Origin: Labrenzia sp. CE80
GTDB lineage: Bacteria; Pseudomonadota; Alphaproteobacteria; Rhizobiales; Stappiaceae
Direction: 5' to 3'
NCBI RefSeq assembly: GCF_009650605.1
Contig: NZ_WAJT01000002.1
Coordinates: 62,001-126,000, forward strand
Length of the DNA: 64,000 bases
The notes beneath the pieces were generated by a model. It worked only from the letters and a program-made list of their open reading frames with translations. It ran no database searches and was not told the DNA's origin. Shown here piece after piece: positions 41,048-49,720 of the stretch. A program made the translations under genes and the position numbers. The number at the start of each line of letters is the position of its first letter. Position 1 is the stretch's first letter.

Positions 41048-43061
41048 CAGGAGATGAGGAGGGCTCGAGAGCAAGCACCACCTCTGTCCCGTCCGGTCTG
41101 GTTCTGGCAACTGCGCCGTCTACCAGCAGCGCCGGATTGTCTGCCAGCGAGGGCTCCTCACGGTCAATCTTGGGGCCCGAAAACTCGCCCATTGGCCGCA
41201 GGATTTCCTCGTGCAAAACGCTTCCGGTGTAGAGCGGCAACAGCGAGCCCTGGTGCAGCACCTGATAGTGGCTTGGCCAAAGGCGCAAGATCCAGCGGCT
41301 GCTCTGAGGATCTTGCGTGTCATCGTTCTTGATCAGGATCAGCGCAGGTTGCCTGCCGTTTTGAGTGCGCGGCAGAGCCGGCAGCTTCTCGGCAGGTGTT
41401 TGCCCTACGACAAAGCCTGAGGCGGTCGTGAGCGACCATTTCGGTGCCGGCTTCCAGCCGTCCGCTTCCAGGGCCTGGGCAAATCCAGCCGCCTCGCCCG
41501 CATATTGAACCACGAGAGGTTCTTTGGTCTCCCCGCTTAGCTCGATGCGGTTTTCCGGCAGGCGAGCCCAGCCGAAGGCCAGCCACTCATTGGAGGTCTG
41601 CAGTTTGCGCTCACTGCGCGGCTCATAGGTTGTCATGGCAGTGTTGATGTTTGTCACCGCATGCCAGCTTCCGAAAGTCGCGAGGGATCCAACGACAATC
41701 GCTGCCAGCGTCATGCGGCCAACCTTTTCGTTGTGGATCGGACCAAAGACAAATGCGAAGGCCGCGACCATGGCGGTGCCGAAGAGAAAACCCGCCAGGA
41801 CGTCTGACGTCCAGTGTGCACCCAGGTAGACGCGGGAAAAGCCGATTGCGATCACATAGGTGGCTGTGATCGTGAAAATTCCGGCTTTGGCCCATCGGCT
41901 GCGATCATGGGCGATCAGAACTGCACAGATTCCAAAAAGCACGGTGTTCAGCGTTGCGTGGCCGCTTGGGAAACTGAAGGCATCCGCGCCCGTATAGAGA
42001 TCGATTGGACGCGAGCGCTCCAGAAGTGCTTTGAAGACTGGAACGAAAATCGCCGTCCCGCTCATGGCAATGACAAAGCCCGTTGCCCTGCGCCAAGCCT
42101 TGCGCGCGAACAGATACAGCGCGACGGCAATGGTGACCAGCGCGACCACGATCCCGTCTCCAAGCGTGGTGATGGCAACCATGATGTGGTCGCCGATCGG
42201 CGAGCGCAGGCTCTCGAATAAATTCAGGATAGCGACATCAGCGCGAACCATGGGTTCGCCAGGTGCTACCTCGCCCATGAACCAGAAGAAGAGCGGCATC
42301 GTCACCAGCAGTAGCAGGGACGAAACCAGCATGCCCGCCGAGCGTGGGTGCTGCGGGTCAAAGGTCGTCGCGATCCATTGCGACACCCGGTCTGGTCGCC
42401 GCGCAAACCAGCCGACGATGGCTGAATGCGTGTTTGGAAACAAGGGCAGAATAATCAGGATCAGCCAGCGTCCAAGCATGATGGTGACGAAGGCGATCAG
42501 CAGCAGGCCGCCGAGAACAAGAGCAAGCCGTCCACTGACTTCGCCGATGGCGCTCAGAGCAGTTCCGGCCAGTATGCCTGGCCCCAGATGGGCGATGGCC
42601 CATGCGAAGGCGGAAACGACGTTGATGATGGTGAAGCGCGTGGCATTCATGCCGACCATGCCGGCGATGCCGGGAACCACGGATTTGACCCCTGGGACGA
42701 AGCGGCCGATGAAAACGCTCTTGCCGCCATGTTCCTTGAAAAAGGCCTCGCCCCGATCCATCAGGCTTGAGTAGCGCGAAAGGGGCCAGAGTTTTCGGAC
42801 CTGATCTTTGTAGAAGTAGCCGAACCAGTAAGAAATGGCATCGCCCGCTATGGCACCGCAGGTCGTCCAGAGGAAGATGGAGTAGCCATCGAGCTTGCCT
42901 AGGCCGACGAATGTCCCGGCGCCGACGAGAACAACCGTGCTGGGGACAACGAGACCGATGATGAAAAGCGCTTCACCCATGGCCGCTGCAAAGCAAATGA
43001 CCCCGGCCAGGGAGGGATTGTTCCCGATGAAGTTGACGAGTTGTTCCAGAAGATCAGTCAA
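41004..43061 (-). CDS. Three-part membrane protein: DedA, PAP2 phosphatase and LssY-like C-terminus
   Basis: The 685-residue protein begins at a TTG. Residues 1-200 are DedA-like (GLVVPSTVVLVGAGTFVG, then FIGRFVPGVKSVVPGIAGMVGM). Residues 220-440 are a PAP2 lipid phosphatase with the full catalytic set KALLERSRP, PSGHATLN, SRVYLGAHWTSD. The last 220 residues are soluble and LssY-like (WLAFGWARLPENRIELSGETKEP, FVVGQTPAEKLPALPRTQNG). DedA proteins act as lipid flippases, so a coupled flip and dephosphorylation of a polyprenyl or phospholipid substrate is plausible, but that is inference. The 3' end overlaps the DUF1176 gene. Confidence 0.9.
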   Translation of the reverse strand: MTDLLEQLVNFIGNNPSLAGVICFAAAMGEALFIIGLVVPSTVVLVGAGTFVGLGKLDGYSIFLWTTCGAIAGDAISYWFGYFYKDQVRKLWPLSRYSSLMDRGEAFFKEHGGKSVFIGRFVPGVKSVVPGIAGMVGMNATRFTIINVVSAFAWAIAHLGPGILAGTALSAIGEVSGRLALVLGGLLLIAFVTIMLGRWLILIILPLFPNTHSAIVGWFARRPDRVSQWIATTFDPQHPRSAGMLVSSLLLLVTMPLFFWFMGEVAPGEPMVRADVAILNLFESLRSPIGDHIMVAITTLGDGIVVALVTIAVALYLFARKAWRRATGFVIAMSGTAIFVPVFKALLERSRPIDLYTGADAFSFPSGHATLNTVLFGICAVLIAHDRSRWAKAGIFTITATYVIAIGFSRVYLGAHWTSDVLAGFLFGTAMVAAFAFVFGPIHNEKVGRMTLAAIVVGSLATFGSWHAVTNINTAMTTYEPRSERKLQTSNEWLAFGWARLPENRIELSGETKEPLVVQYAGEAAGFAQALEADGWKPAPKWSLTTASGFVVGQTPAEKLPALPRTQNGRQPALILIKNDDTQDPQSSRWILRLWPSHYQVLHQGSLLPLYTGSVLHEEILRPMGEFSGPKIDREEPSLADNPALLVDGAVARTRPDGTEVVLALEPSSSPVSSSDKPRANSRGR

Positions 43062-43367
43062 CGGATTTGCGCTCGTCTCTCTTTGGAAGGCCTGGCGACA
43101 TGATCTCGATCGGGCAACGATTGTGAACCTTTGTTGCGCTTCATATAGGCAACCCGGGCGCCGCTCAACAGAGCAATAATCACGGCCCCGGTGTCGGAAC
43201 CGTTCTCGAGCAGCTTCCCATAGCCTAAATCAATGCAGCCTTATGGTGAATGAATTGATAATCAGAGCCTCCGTTGCGTAAGCTTCATTTCCGGGGATGT
43301 CCGTTTGCATTGCTGGCTACGGCATGATCTGAGAATAGACAGGCACGGATAATGGAGATTGGGTGAG
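43062..43367. other. Intergenic region between DedA-PAP2 and PPK2 genes
   Basis: About 306 bp between divergent starts. No gene, strong hairpin or clear operator was seen. Both promoters must lie here. A ribosome site GGAG (43354-43357) marks the right end. Confidence 0.4.
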
Positions 43368-44834
43368 ATGTTTGAGTCGGCAAGATTGCCTCAAAAGATG
43401 GACAAGAAGACATTCCGAAAACTCGAACCTGAACTCCGTGAAGCTTTGTTATCTGCTCAGCTGGAAGTCATTGAAAAGAAGCCGTTTTCCACGATCATTG
43501 TGGTGGATGGTCTCGATGGTGCCGGCAAGGGAGAGTCCGTTGCCCGCCTATACGGTTGGATGGATGCCCGCCATCTGATTTGCAACGCCTATGGCGATCC
43601 GATGGAAGAAGCGCGCCTGCGTCCCAGACTCTGGCGGTTCTGGCGCGACCTGCCAGCCAAGGGCCAGACAGCTGTTGTCTTCGGGAGCTGGTACCAAAAG
43701 GCCTTGCGCGATCGCATCTATGACAAGATTGATGATGACAGCTTCGAGCACGAGCTCGGAAAGATCCGGCGCTTCGAGGAAATGCTGGCAAATGAGGGCG
43801 TCTTGCTGCTGAAGTTCTGGTTCATGCTGCCTCGCGAAGACCAGGAACGGCGTCTGAAGAAAATCGATAAGAAGCATGCAGCACGCCATGTGCTGGCCGA
43901 CTGGGCAGCGTTGAAGAACCACAAAAAGGCTTCGGAAGTCGGCGAGAAAATCATTGTCGAGACAAGCCGGGGTCATGCGCCCTGGTTCGTTATCCCGTCC
44001 CAGGATCCGGAGTTTCGGGACGCAGCCCTCGCCCAGACCCTTGCAGCTGCGATGCGGCTGAAGTTGGAAGATGGCGAGGCAGCTTCTGTTGCCGCGCCTC
44101 CCGCTGTTGGGGGCTTGACGCGGCAAACGGCTGTGGATGCCATTGACCTCACGGCGAAGTTGAAAAAGTCGGATTATGAGAAAAAGCGTACAGATCTTCA
44201 GGATCGACTGTCCGCGATCTCAGATACGAAAGCCTTCTCGAAGAAGGGGCTCATTCTCGTCTTCCAGGGCAATGATGCTGCGGGCAAAGGCGGCGCGATC
44301 CGGCGGGTGATCCGCCCACTGGATCCTCGGATCTACAAGGTGCATCCGATTGCTGCGCCGACGGACGAAGAAAAAGCCAGGCCCTATCTTTGGCGCTTTT
44401 GGCGGCGTGTTCCGCGCCAGGGCCATATCGCGATCTTCGACCGGTCTTGGTACGAGCGCGTCCTGGTGGAGCGGGTCGAGGGCTTTGCCGGTCATGATGA
44501 CTGGTTGAGGGCCTACAATGAAATCAACGAGTTCGAGGAAGAACTGACAAACTCGAACTACATTGTCTGCAAATTCTGGCTGGCGATCAGCGCCGCGGAG
44601 CAGCTGCGGCGTTTCAAGGCCCGCGAGGAAATAGCCTACAAGCAGCACAAGATTACCGACGAGGATTGGCGAAACCGTCTCAAATGGGACCAATATGCCG
44701 TGGCGGCCGGCGATATGGTCGACCGGACATCAACCCATTTTGCGCCATGGACGCTCGTCTCTTCGGAAGACAAGCGCCATGCACGCGTTGAGGTGTTGCA
44801 GACGATCTGCGACAGGCTCGAGAACGAGCTCTAG
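43368..44834 (+). CDS. pap: Two-domain PPK2 protein, polyphosphate:AMP phosphotransferase type
   Basis: The 488-residue protein has two PPK2 kinase domains in tandem. The N-terminal Walker A is VVDGLDGAGKGES near 46-57; the C-terminal one is FQGNDAAGKGGAI near 300-312, followed by lid motifs (WRFWRRVPRQGHIAIFDRSWYERVLVERVEGF). Two-domain class II enzymes such as Acinetobacter PAP phosphorylate AMP to ADP with polyphosphate, with the C-terminal domain catalytic. The start at ATG 43368 has GGAG 10 nt upstream; an in-frame TTG 9 nt earlier is rejected. It converges on the aminotransferase gene with a 4 nt overlap. Confidence 0.92.
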   Translation: MFESARLPQKMDKKTFRKLEPELREALLSAQLEVIEKKPFSTIIVVDGLDGAGKGESVARLYGWMDARHLICNAYGDPMEEARLRPRLWRFWRDLPAKGQTAVVFGSWYQKALRDRIYDKIDDDSFEHELGKIRRFEEMLANEGVLLLKFWFMLPREDQERRLKKIDKKHAARHVLADWAALKNHKKASEVGEKIIVETSRGHAPWFVIPSQDPEFRDAALAQTLAAAMRLKLEDGEAASVAAPPAVGGLTRQTAVDAIDLTAKLKKSDYEKKRTDLQDRLSAISDTKAFSKKGLILVFQGNDAAGKGGAIRRVIRPLDPRIYKVHPIAAPTDEEKARPYLWRFWRRVPRQGHIAIFDRSWYERVLVERVEGFAGHDDWLRAYNEINEFEEELTNSNYIVCKFWLAISAAEQLRRFKAREEIAYKQHKITDEDWRNRLKWDQYAVAAGDMVDRTSTHFAPWTLVSSEDKRHARVEVLQTICDRLENEL

Positions 44835-46009
44835 AGCGCGCCGGACAGATAGTCTATCGCGGCCTGAACGCCGCCTTTGCCATGTGGGATGTCGAGCTTT
44901 GCAAGGCCCATCTCGATTGCAGACAAGGTACCGAGCACCATGACCGCGTTTACATGTCCCATGTGGCCGATGCGGATGCCCTGACCTGCGAGGTCGCCGA
45001 TGGTGCCGCCGACAGTGACCCCGCAGACTTCCTTGGTAAAGGCGCGCAAGGGAGCGGGGTCCGCGCCCTTGAAGCGCACGACGGTCACGCTGTCTGATCG
45101 GCCATTCGGATCAGTGATGTTCATGTCGAGAACGCCACCTTCCGCCCAGACAGCAATGGCTTTTCGCGTCGCCTCCGCAAGAAGTGCATGGCGATGCCAG
45201 ACCTGCTCGAGGCCTTCGGCCTCAATCAATTCGAGTGCGGCCCGGAAGGCGAACAGAAGGTGCTCCGGAGGCGTGCCACAGTATTTTTCATAATGTTCCG
45301 GACCATTGCGGAAGGTCCAGTCCATGTAGTTGGTTCGCAGATCCGCTGTTTCATGCGCCTTGATTGCCCGCTCACCGGCCAAGACGAATGACAGGCCGGG
45401 CGGTGTCATCAGGCCTTTTTGCGAGCCGGTGAGAGCAATGTCGACGCCCCATTCGTCCATCTCGAAGGGCATGCAGCCGAGCGAGGCAATCGTGTCCACC
45501 ATGAGCAGCGCATCGTGGCCAGCCGCGGTCATGGCCTGCCGAATGGCGGCAATATCGTTCCAGGCGCCAGATGCGGTGTCCACCTGAACAACTAGAACGG
45601 CCTTGATTTCGCGGTCCGTATCGGCGCGCAATCTGTCTTCTACGGCCTGTGGATTGACGGGAAGGCGCCAGTCACCCTTCAAGACTTCCATTTCCAGGCC
45701 GGTGATTTCGCCAGCTTCACCCCAACCAAGCGCAAAGCGGCCAGACTCGAGCACGAGGACCTTGTCGCCACCGTTCAAGGTGTTGCTGAGCGCGGCGTCC
45801 CAGGCGCCATGGCCATTGGCTGCGTAGATGTAAGGCTGCCCCTCGGAGCGAAAAAGCTTGCGTAAGCTGCTCATGCAAAAATCGGTCGTCTCAATCAACG
45901 GACCTTCGTAGATGTCGACGGCCGGCCGGTGCATGGCGCGAAGAACTTCATCTGGCACATTGGTCGGACCCGGAATCATCAGGAATTCCTTGCCGTTTCG
46001 CAATGTCAT
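44831..46009 (-). CDS. Class V aminotransferase (serine/alanine-glyoxylate type)
   Basis: The 392-residue PLP enzyme has IPGPTNVPDEVLRAMHRPAVDIYEG at the start, the DTIASLGCMPFEMDEWGVDIALTGSQKGLMTPPG block near 173-206 in which the Lys of SQK binds the cofactor, and a C-terminal VGGTIGDLAGQGIRIGHMGHVN. This fits serine-glyoxylate or alanine-glyoxylate aminotransferases. A 2-aminoethylphosphonate aminotransferase is a related alternative, but that needs the phosphonate genes. The start has AAAGG upstream; 5 codons further upstream are possible. No operon partner. Confidence 0.88.
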   Translation of the reverse strand: MTLRNGKEFLMIPGPTNVPDEVLRAMHRPAVDIYEGPLIETTDFCMSSLRKLFRSEGQPYIYAANGHGAWDAALSNTLNGGDKVLVLESGRFALGWGEAGEITGLEMEVLKGDWRLPVNPQAVEDRLRADTDREIKAVLVVQVDTASGAWNDIAAIRQAMTAAGHDALLMVDTIASLGCMPFEMDEWGVDIALTGSQKGLMTPPGLSFVLAGERAIKAHETADLRTNYMDWTFRNGPEHYEKYCGTPPEHLLFAFRAALELIEAEGLEQVWHRHALLAEATRKAIAVWAEGGVLDMNITDPNGRSDSVTVVRFKGADPAPLRAFTKEVCGVTVGGTIGDLAGQGIRIGHMGHVNAVMVLGTLSAIEMGLAKLDIPHGKGGVQAAIDYLSGAL

Positions 46010-46141
46010 GGGCAGCCTTTCCAAGAAACGTCAGAGATATTGTGTCTGTTGCTGGCGAGCTTATGCCAGCCATTGGGGAGGATAAAGCCACAATCCTTGA
46101 TGAGTGGATGAGCGAGATTGATCAAAGTTCGCGGCAGATGC

Positions 46142-46170
46142 GCGACTGCGAGTTTTAAACTCGCGGTCGC
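46142..46170. terminator. Long hairpin between the aldo/keto reductase and aminotransferase genes
   Basis: GCGACTGCGAGTTT (46142-46155) and AAACTCGCGGTCGC (46157-46170) pair with one G-T wobble around a very tight centre. It lies just after the aldo/keto reductase stop on the minus strand, without a following T tract, so it may be a terminator or mRNA 3' stabiliser. Confidence 0.5.
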
Positions 46171-46181
46171 ATGCTTTTGGC

Positions 46182-47210
46182 TCAGGAGTTGGAGCTGAGT
46201 GCCCAAAGGTTGACATCAAAATTAGCCGACAGCCGGTCGATCTCGACCAGCTCTGCACTGGAAAATTCGCGGTTTTCCAGCGAGCCGACACAGTCGACGA
46301 TCTGATCGGGACGGCTTGCACCGATCAACGCCGAGGTCACGCGGCCGCCGCGCAGAACCCAGGCAATGGCCATTTGCGCAAGCGTCTGGCCGCGCGCATC
46401 GGCGATGGCCGCAAGGCCCCTGAGACGCTCTACTTTCTCCTCGCTGATCATATCCGGCTTGAGGGACTTGCCGGCTGTCAGGCGGCTGCCTTCCGGAACT
46501 CCCTTCAGGTATTTGGACGTCAGCATGCCCTGGGCCAGCGGCGTGAAGGCAATGGAACCGATGCCTTCATCGTCCAGCGTGTCGAGCAATCCGTCGTCTT
46601 CAACCCACCGGTTGATCATCGAATAGCTTGGCTGATGAATGATGCAGGGTGTGCCCAGTTCCTTCAAAATCCGGGCTGCCTCACGGGTGCGCGCCGAGTT
46701 GTAGGAGGAAATGCCGACGTACAGCGCCTTGCCTTGCCGGACTGCACTGTCGAGCGCACCCATCGTCTCTTCCAGAGGCGTTTCAGGGTCGACCCGGTGG
46801 GAGTAGAAAATATCGACATAGTCGATGCCCATCCGGGTGAGACTCTGGTCGAGGCTGGAGAGAAGATATTTGCGGCTGCCCCATTCACCATAGGGACCGG
46901 GCCACATGCGGTAGCCGGCCTTGGTCGAGATGACTAGTTCATCCCGAAGGCCGTGAAAATCATTGCGCAGAATATCGCCAAAGGCTTCTTCGGCGGACCC
47001 GGGAGGCGGGCCGTAGTTGTTTGCAAGGTCGAAGTGTGTGATGCCGAGATCGAAAGCGGTCCGACAAAGGGCGCGCCCTGTTTCACGCGCCGTATCACCG
47101 CCGAAATTATGCCAGAGTCCCAGTGAAAGGGCTGACAGCTTAAGACCGCTCCTGCCGCAGCGATTGTAGATCATTGCGTCGTAGCGAGACGTGGCTGGAC
47201 TGTAACTCAT
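46182..47210 (-). CDS. yghZ: Aldo/keto reductase, YghZ/Gpr-like
   Basis: The 342-residue protein has the AKR14-type pattern: GLWHNFGGDTARETGRALCRTAFDLGITHFDLANNYGPPPGSAEE near 32-75 with the catalytic Asp and Tyr, VISTKAGYRMWPGPYGEWGSRKYLL near 93-117 with Lys, and DIFYSHRVDPETPLEETM near 134-151 with His. SLGLW-HNFGG and MWPGPYG are typical of L-glyceraldehyde 3-phosphate reductase, which uses NADPH and also reduces methylglyoxal. GAGGAAAC precedes the start. Inverted repeats sit at the promoter edge. Confidence 0.92.
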   Translation of the reverse strand: MSYSPATSRYDAMIYNRCGRSGLKLSALSLGLWHNFGGDTARETGRALCRTAFDLGITHFDLANNYGPPPGSAEEAFGDILRNDFHGLRDELVISTKAGYRMWPGPYGEWGSRKYLLSSLDQSLTRMGIDYVDIFYSHRVDPETPLEETMGALDSAVRQGKALYVGISSYNSARTREAARILKELGTPCIIHQPSYSMINRWVEDDGLLDTLDDEGIGSIAFTPLAQGMLTSKYLKGVPEGSRLTAGKSLKPDMISEEKVERLRGLAAIADARGQTLAQMAIAWVLRGGRVTSALIGASRPDQIVDCVGSLENREFSSAELVEIDRLSANFDVNLWALSSNS

Positions 47211-47211
47211 G

Positions 47212-47230
47212 ACGTTTCCTCAAACGTTTG
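47212..47230. promoter_or_regulatory. Overlapping inverted repeats before yghZ
   Basis: ACGTTT-CCTC-AAACGT (47212-47227) overlaps CAAACGTTTG (47221-47230), a 10 bp perfect palindrome. They straddle the ribosome site just upstream of the yghZ start and may be an operator. Confidence 0.45.
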
Positions 47231-47542
47231 TCCGGTTCATGCTACCGCAGGGTGTTTTTGCGGCAGCAAACCCGGTTTGATCGACAGATAATTGTGTGTA
47301 TCGGAAAAGGTCGGCTTGGGGCCTGTCTGCATTGTGAGATAATCACGATAGTTCGATTGACGTTGGCTTGCAAAGTGTTTGGATTGAACCAGCTGCGTCA
47401 ATGCAACTTCAAATATCGGCGGTAAGTGCCATGCGGCGGTATCGGGTTCTTTTTGGAGTTAGTACGCCAAAGAGACTTGTTTCCGCTCCGTAAAGAAAAC
47501 AAACTGTGTGCATACTGCGATAAATTCATTGGGCCTGGGCGA
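47231..47542. other. Intergenic region with promoters of yghZ and the amidohydrolase
   Basis: About 312 bp of regulatory sequence. GTGAGATAATCAC (47334-47346) is a partial inverted repeat, GTGA/TCAC around five bases. TTGACG near 47357 could be a -35 for the plus-strand gene. An open frame reaching back to 47426 is probably not translated. Confidence 0.35.
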
Positions 47543-48463
47543 ATGATCATAGTCGAAAAAGGCGAAAGCCCGCTGATCCTTTGCTTGCCGCATACAGGGA
47601 TCGACGTTCCGCCTGCTGTCGAGAAGCGATTCAGCGCGACCGGCCGCCTCCAGGCGGATATATCGTGGCGGCTGGAGCAGGTGCTGGATCTCGCGCGCGA
47701 ACTGGATGCAACGATCATCCGGTCGACGATTTCAAGATATGTGATTGATGTGGACCGGCCGGCCGATCAAACGGAAGATCCGGGTATCTCGCCGCGCGAA
47801 AACCTGTGTCCACTCTCGACCCTTGACCTCAAACGGATTTACCAGGCGGATGAGGAGCCCGGACCGATTGAGATCGAGCAACGAACACTCCTGTTCTATC
47901 ATCCCTTTCATCAGGCGCTTGAGGAGCAGATTGGCCGACTAAGACGTCTGCATGACGAAGTTGTTCTATTTGATTGCCAGTCAATGCGCTCCCGCATTCG
48001 CGGTTTTGTCGAAGGTGAGCTGCCGGTCATCAACATAGGCACGGCCGACGGTCAATCCTGTTCTGAAGGGCTAAGGAGCACTTTTGCCGGTTCATTTACC
48101 GGGTTGAGTGGGTTTTCGGTGGCCGTCGACGAGGTTCTGGGTGGCAGCTATATCACTGAGAAATACGGCGTTCCTGCCGATGGTCTGCACTCTTTGACCC
48201 TCGTGATTGCACAGCGCGTCTATCTACGTCACGAGTCGCCGCCGTTTGAACCGGACAAGGCGCGTATCGCGCGGCTGAAGACTGCCTTGGTCGATGGGTT
48301 TTCGCGGGTCATCGACTGGACGAAATCTGACAGCCATTTGGCGACCCCGAATGAGCTGCTGCAGCCCAGCGTTGGCGAAGCTTCTTTGGCAGATGCCGAA
48401 GAGCTGTCTCCCCAAGAGGGAGACAACACCAAGTGGACTCCTTATCCGCTTGTCGCCGAGTAG
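47543..48463 (+). CDS. N-formylglutamate amidohydrolase (HutG-like)
   Basis: The 306-residue protein starts at MIIVEKGESPLILCLPHTG, matching the usual N-terminus of the family; the frame is open 117 nt further upstream but that part is unlike it. Family features seen: CLPHTGIDVPPAV, a metal- and substrate-binding WRLEQVLDLARELDATIIRSTISRYVIDVDRP near 45-76, and YHPFHQALEEQI. It cleaves N-formyl-L-glutamate to glutamate and formate, the last step of one histidine degradation route. No other hut gene is in the window. Confidence 0.85.
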   Translation: MIIVEKGESPLILCLPHTGIDVPPAVEKRFSATGRLQADISWRLEQVLDLARELDATIIRSTISRYVIDVDRPADQTEDPGISPRENLCPLSTLDLKRIYQADEEPGPIEIEQRTLLFYHPFHQALEEQIGRLRRLHDEVVLFDCQSMRSRIRGFVEGELPVINIGTADGQSCSEGLRSTFAGSFTGLSGFSVAVDEVLGGSYITEKYGVPADGLHSLTLVIAQRVYLRHESPPFEPDKARIARLKTALVDGFSRVIDWTKSDSHLATPNELLQPSVGEASLADAEELSPQEGDNTKWTPYPLVAE

Positions 48464-48482
48464 CGCCTAAACCAGAGCGATT

Positions 48483-49664
48483 TCAAACCACATTGCGTTC
48501 AAGCAGGGGTGCGTTCTTTTCGAGGCGATCCAACCCAAGTGGCGCAAGATCGAGCGTTTGGTATCCGCCTGTTGTGATCAGTTCCGCTAGCCCTCGCCCG
48601 ACGGCGGGTGACTGTTGCAATCCGTGGCCGGAAAAGCCGAGTGCTAGATAGAAGTTATCAAGGCCCGAGACTGCGCCGACAAAGGCATTGTGGTCAAAGA
48701 GATTCATGTCGTAATGGCCGGCCCAGGCGTTCCCCGGCCGAATGGCTTCAAATGCCGGCACCCTTTCGGCCAGTGTGGGCCAGATATGCTCGTCGAACAG
48801 GGCATGGTCGACATTGAAGTCGTCACTGTCGACGTCATCTTGATCGGCGGGCGAGACGCCGCAAATGTAGCCCTGTCCCTCTGGCCGGACGTAGGTGCCG
48901 TTCGGGTCGATCAGCAGCGGGAAGTTGGGCAGGGTTTCCCGGCAATCGAAACTGAAAACACAGCGTTTCCTGGAATGTATCGGCACGTCCAGACCGGCCT
49001 GGCGGCAAAGTTCCGCGCCACCTGATGCGCCGGCCGCATTGACGACAGCACCGGCGGAAATCGTCTGGCCGGTGCCGAGCTCAATTGACCAGCCATCGCC
49101 GTTCTTGCAAAGCCGCTCCGCCTTGGCGGGCAGGTAGGTCACGCCAAGGGAGCGTGCTTTCTTCCGAAACGCCTGCATCAAACCGTAGCCATCGAACCAG
49201 CCTTCGCCCGTCAGGCCGTGGCAGCCAGCGGCGAGGTCAGAGGTCTCGAGCCATGGAAACCGTCGCGTCAGTCCAGCGACATCGAAAAACCCGATATCTG
49301 CACCGAGCTCTGACTGCAGAGCGTGATTTTGTTGAAGCAGGTCGCGCTTGTCCGGAGTCGCGAGAAACAGATATCCGCCTTCATGAAGGTCAATGACGGG
49401 GTGTTCGCCATCGACCTCAAGGTTCTCTCCGATTGTCCGCAGGTATGAGATGCCGAAAAGCGAAATCTCGATATTGATGGCACTGGAGAACTGTTGTCGG
49501 ATCGAGGCTGCCGAGCGAGCCGACGCGCAAATCTGATAGGTCGGATCGGCCTCCAGAACGACAATGTGTCCGGTAAAGTCGTCGCGCTGGGCGAGTTGGC
49601 AGGCGATGGAGGAGCCTATGACCGCGCCGCCGACAATGACAACATCTGCAGATCTTGTGTTCAT
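48483..49664 (-). CDS. FAD-dependent oxidoreductase of the DAO family
   Basis: The 393-residue protein begins at the ATG at 49664, since the frame's outer codon is a TTG. It has the FAD-binding motif DVVIVGGAVIGSSIACQLAQ near 7-26, ICASARSAASIRQQFSSAINIEISLF near 47-72, GWFDGYGLMQAFRKKARSLG, GAVVNAAGASGG, and the late GFSGHGLQQSPAVGRGLAELI. Relatives oxidise amino acids, sarcosine or hydroxy acids. It begins 14 nt after a terminator that ends gcdH, so its expression from gcdH is probably limited. Substrate unknown. Confidence 0.88.
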   Translation of the reverse strand: MNTRSADVVIVGGAVIGSSIACQLAQRDDFTGHIVVLEADPTYQICASARSAASIRQQFSSAINIEISLFGISYLRTIGENLEVDGEHPVIDLHEGGYLFLATPDKRDLLQQNHALQSELGADIGFFDVAGLTRRFPWLETSDLAAGCHGLTGEGWFDGYGLMQAFRKKARSLGVTYLPAKAERLCKNGDGWSIELGTGQTISAGAVVNAAGASGGAELCRQAGLDVPIHSRKRCVFSFDCRETLPNFPLLIDPNGTYVRPEGQGYICGVSPADQDDVDSDDFNVDHALFDEHIWPTLAERVPAFEAIRPGNAWAGHYDMNLFDHNAFVGAVSGLDNFYLALGFSGHGLQQSPAVGRGLAELITTGGYQTLDLAPLGLDRLEKNAPLLERNVV

Positions 49665-49675
49665 TCGCAACCGCC

Positions 49676-49709
49676 TGAAAAAAGCGCCGGAGGCGGGGGG
49701 ACCTCCGGC
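49676..49709 (-). terminator. Intrinsic terminator after gcdH
   Basis: On the minus strand GCCGGAGG (49709-49702) pairs with CCTCCGGC (49693-49686) across 8 nt, and T6 follows at 49683-49678. It separates gcdH (stop at 49721) from the FAD oxidoreductase. Confidence 0.88.
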
Positions 49710-49720
49710 AACGTCATGCC

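Noticed and set aside
44831..46009. 2-aminoethylphosphonate aminotransferase as partner of the 4-8 kb ABC operon
   Set aside because: The two loci are 37 kb apart, no phosphonatase is present, and the aminotransferase fits serine/alanine-glyoxylate types better.
47334..47346. CRP-like or lac-operator-like site GTGAGATAATCAC
   Set aside because: Arms are only four bases and the spacing does not fit CRP (five bases between TGTGA and TCAC instead of six); too weak to call.
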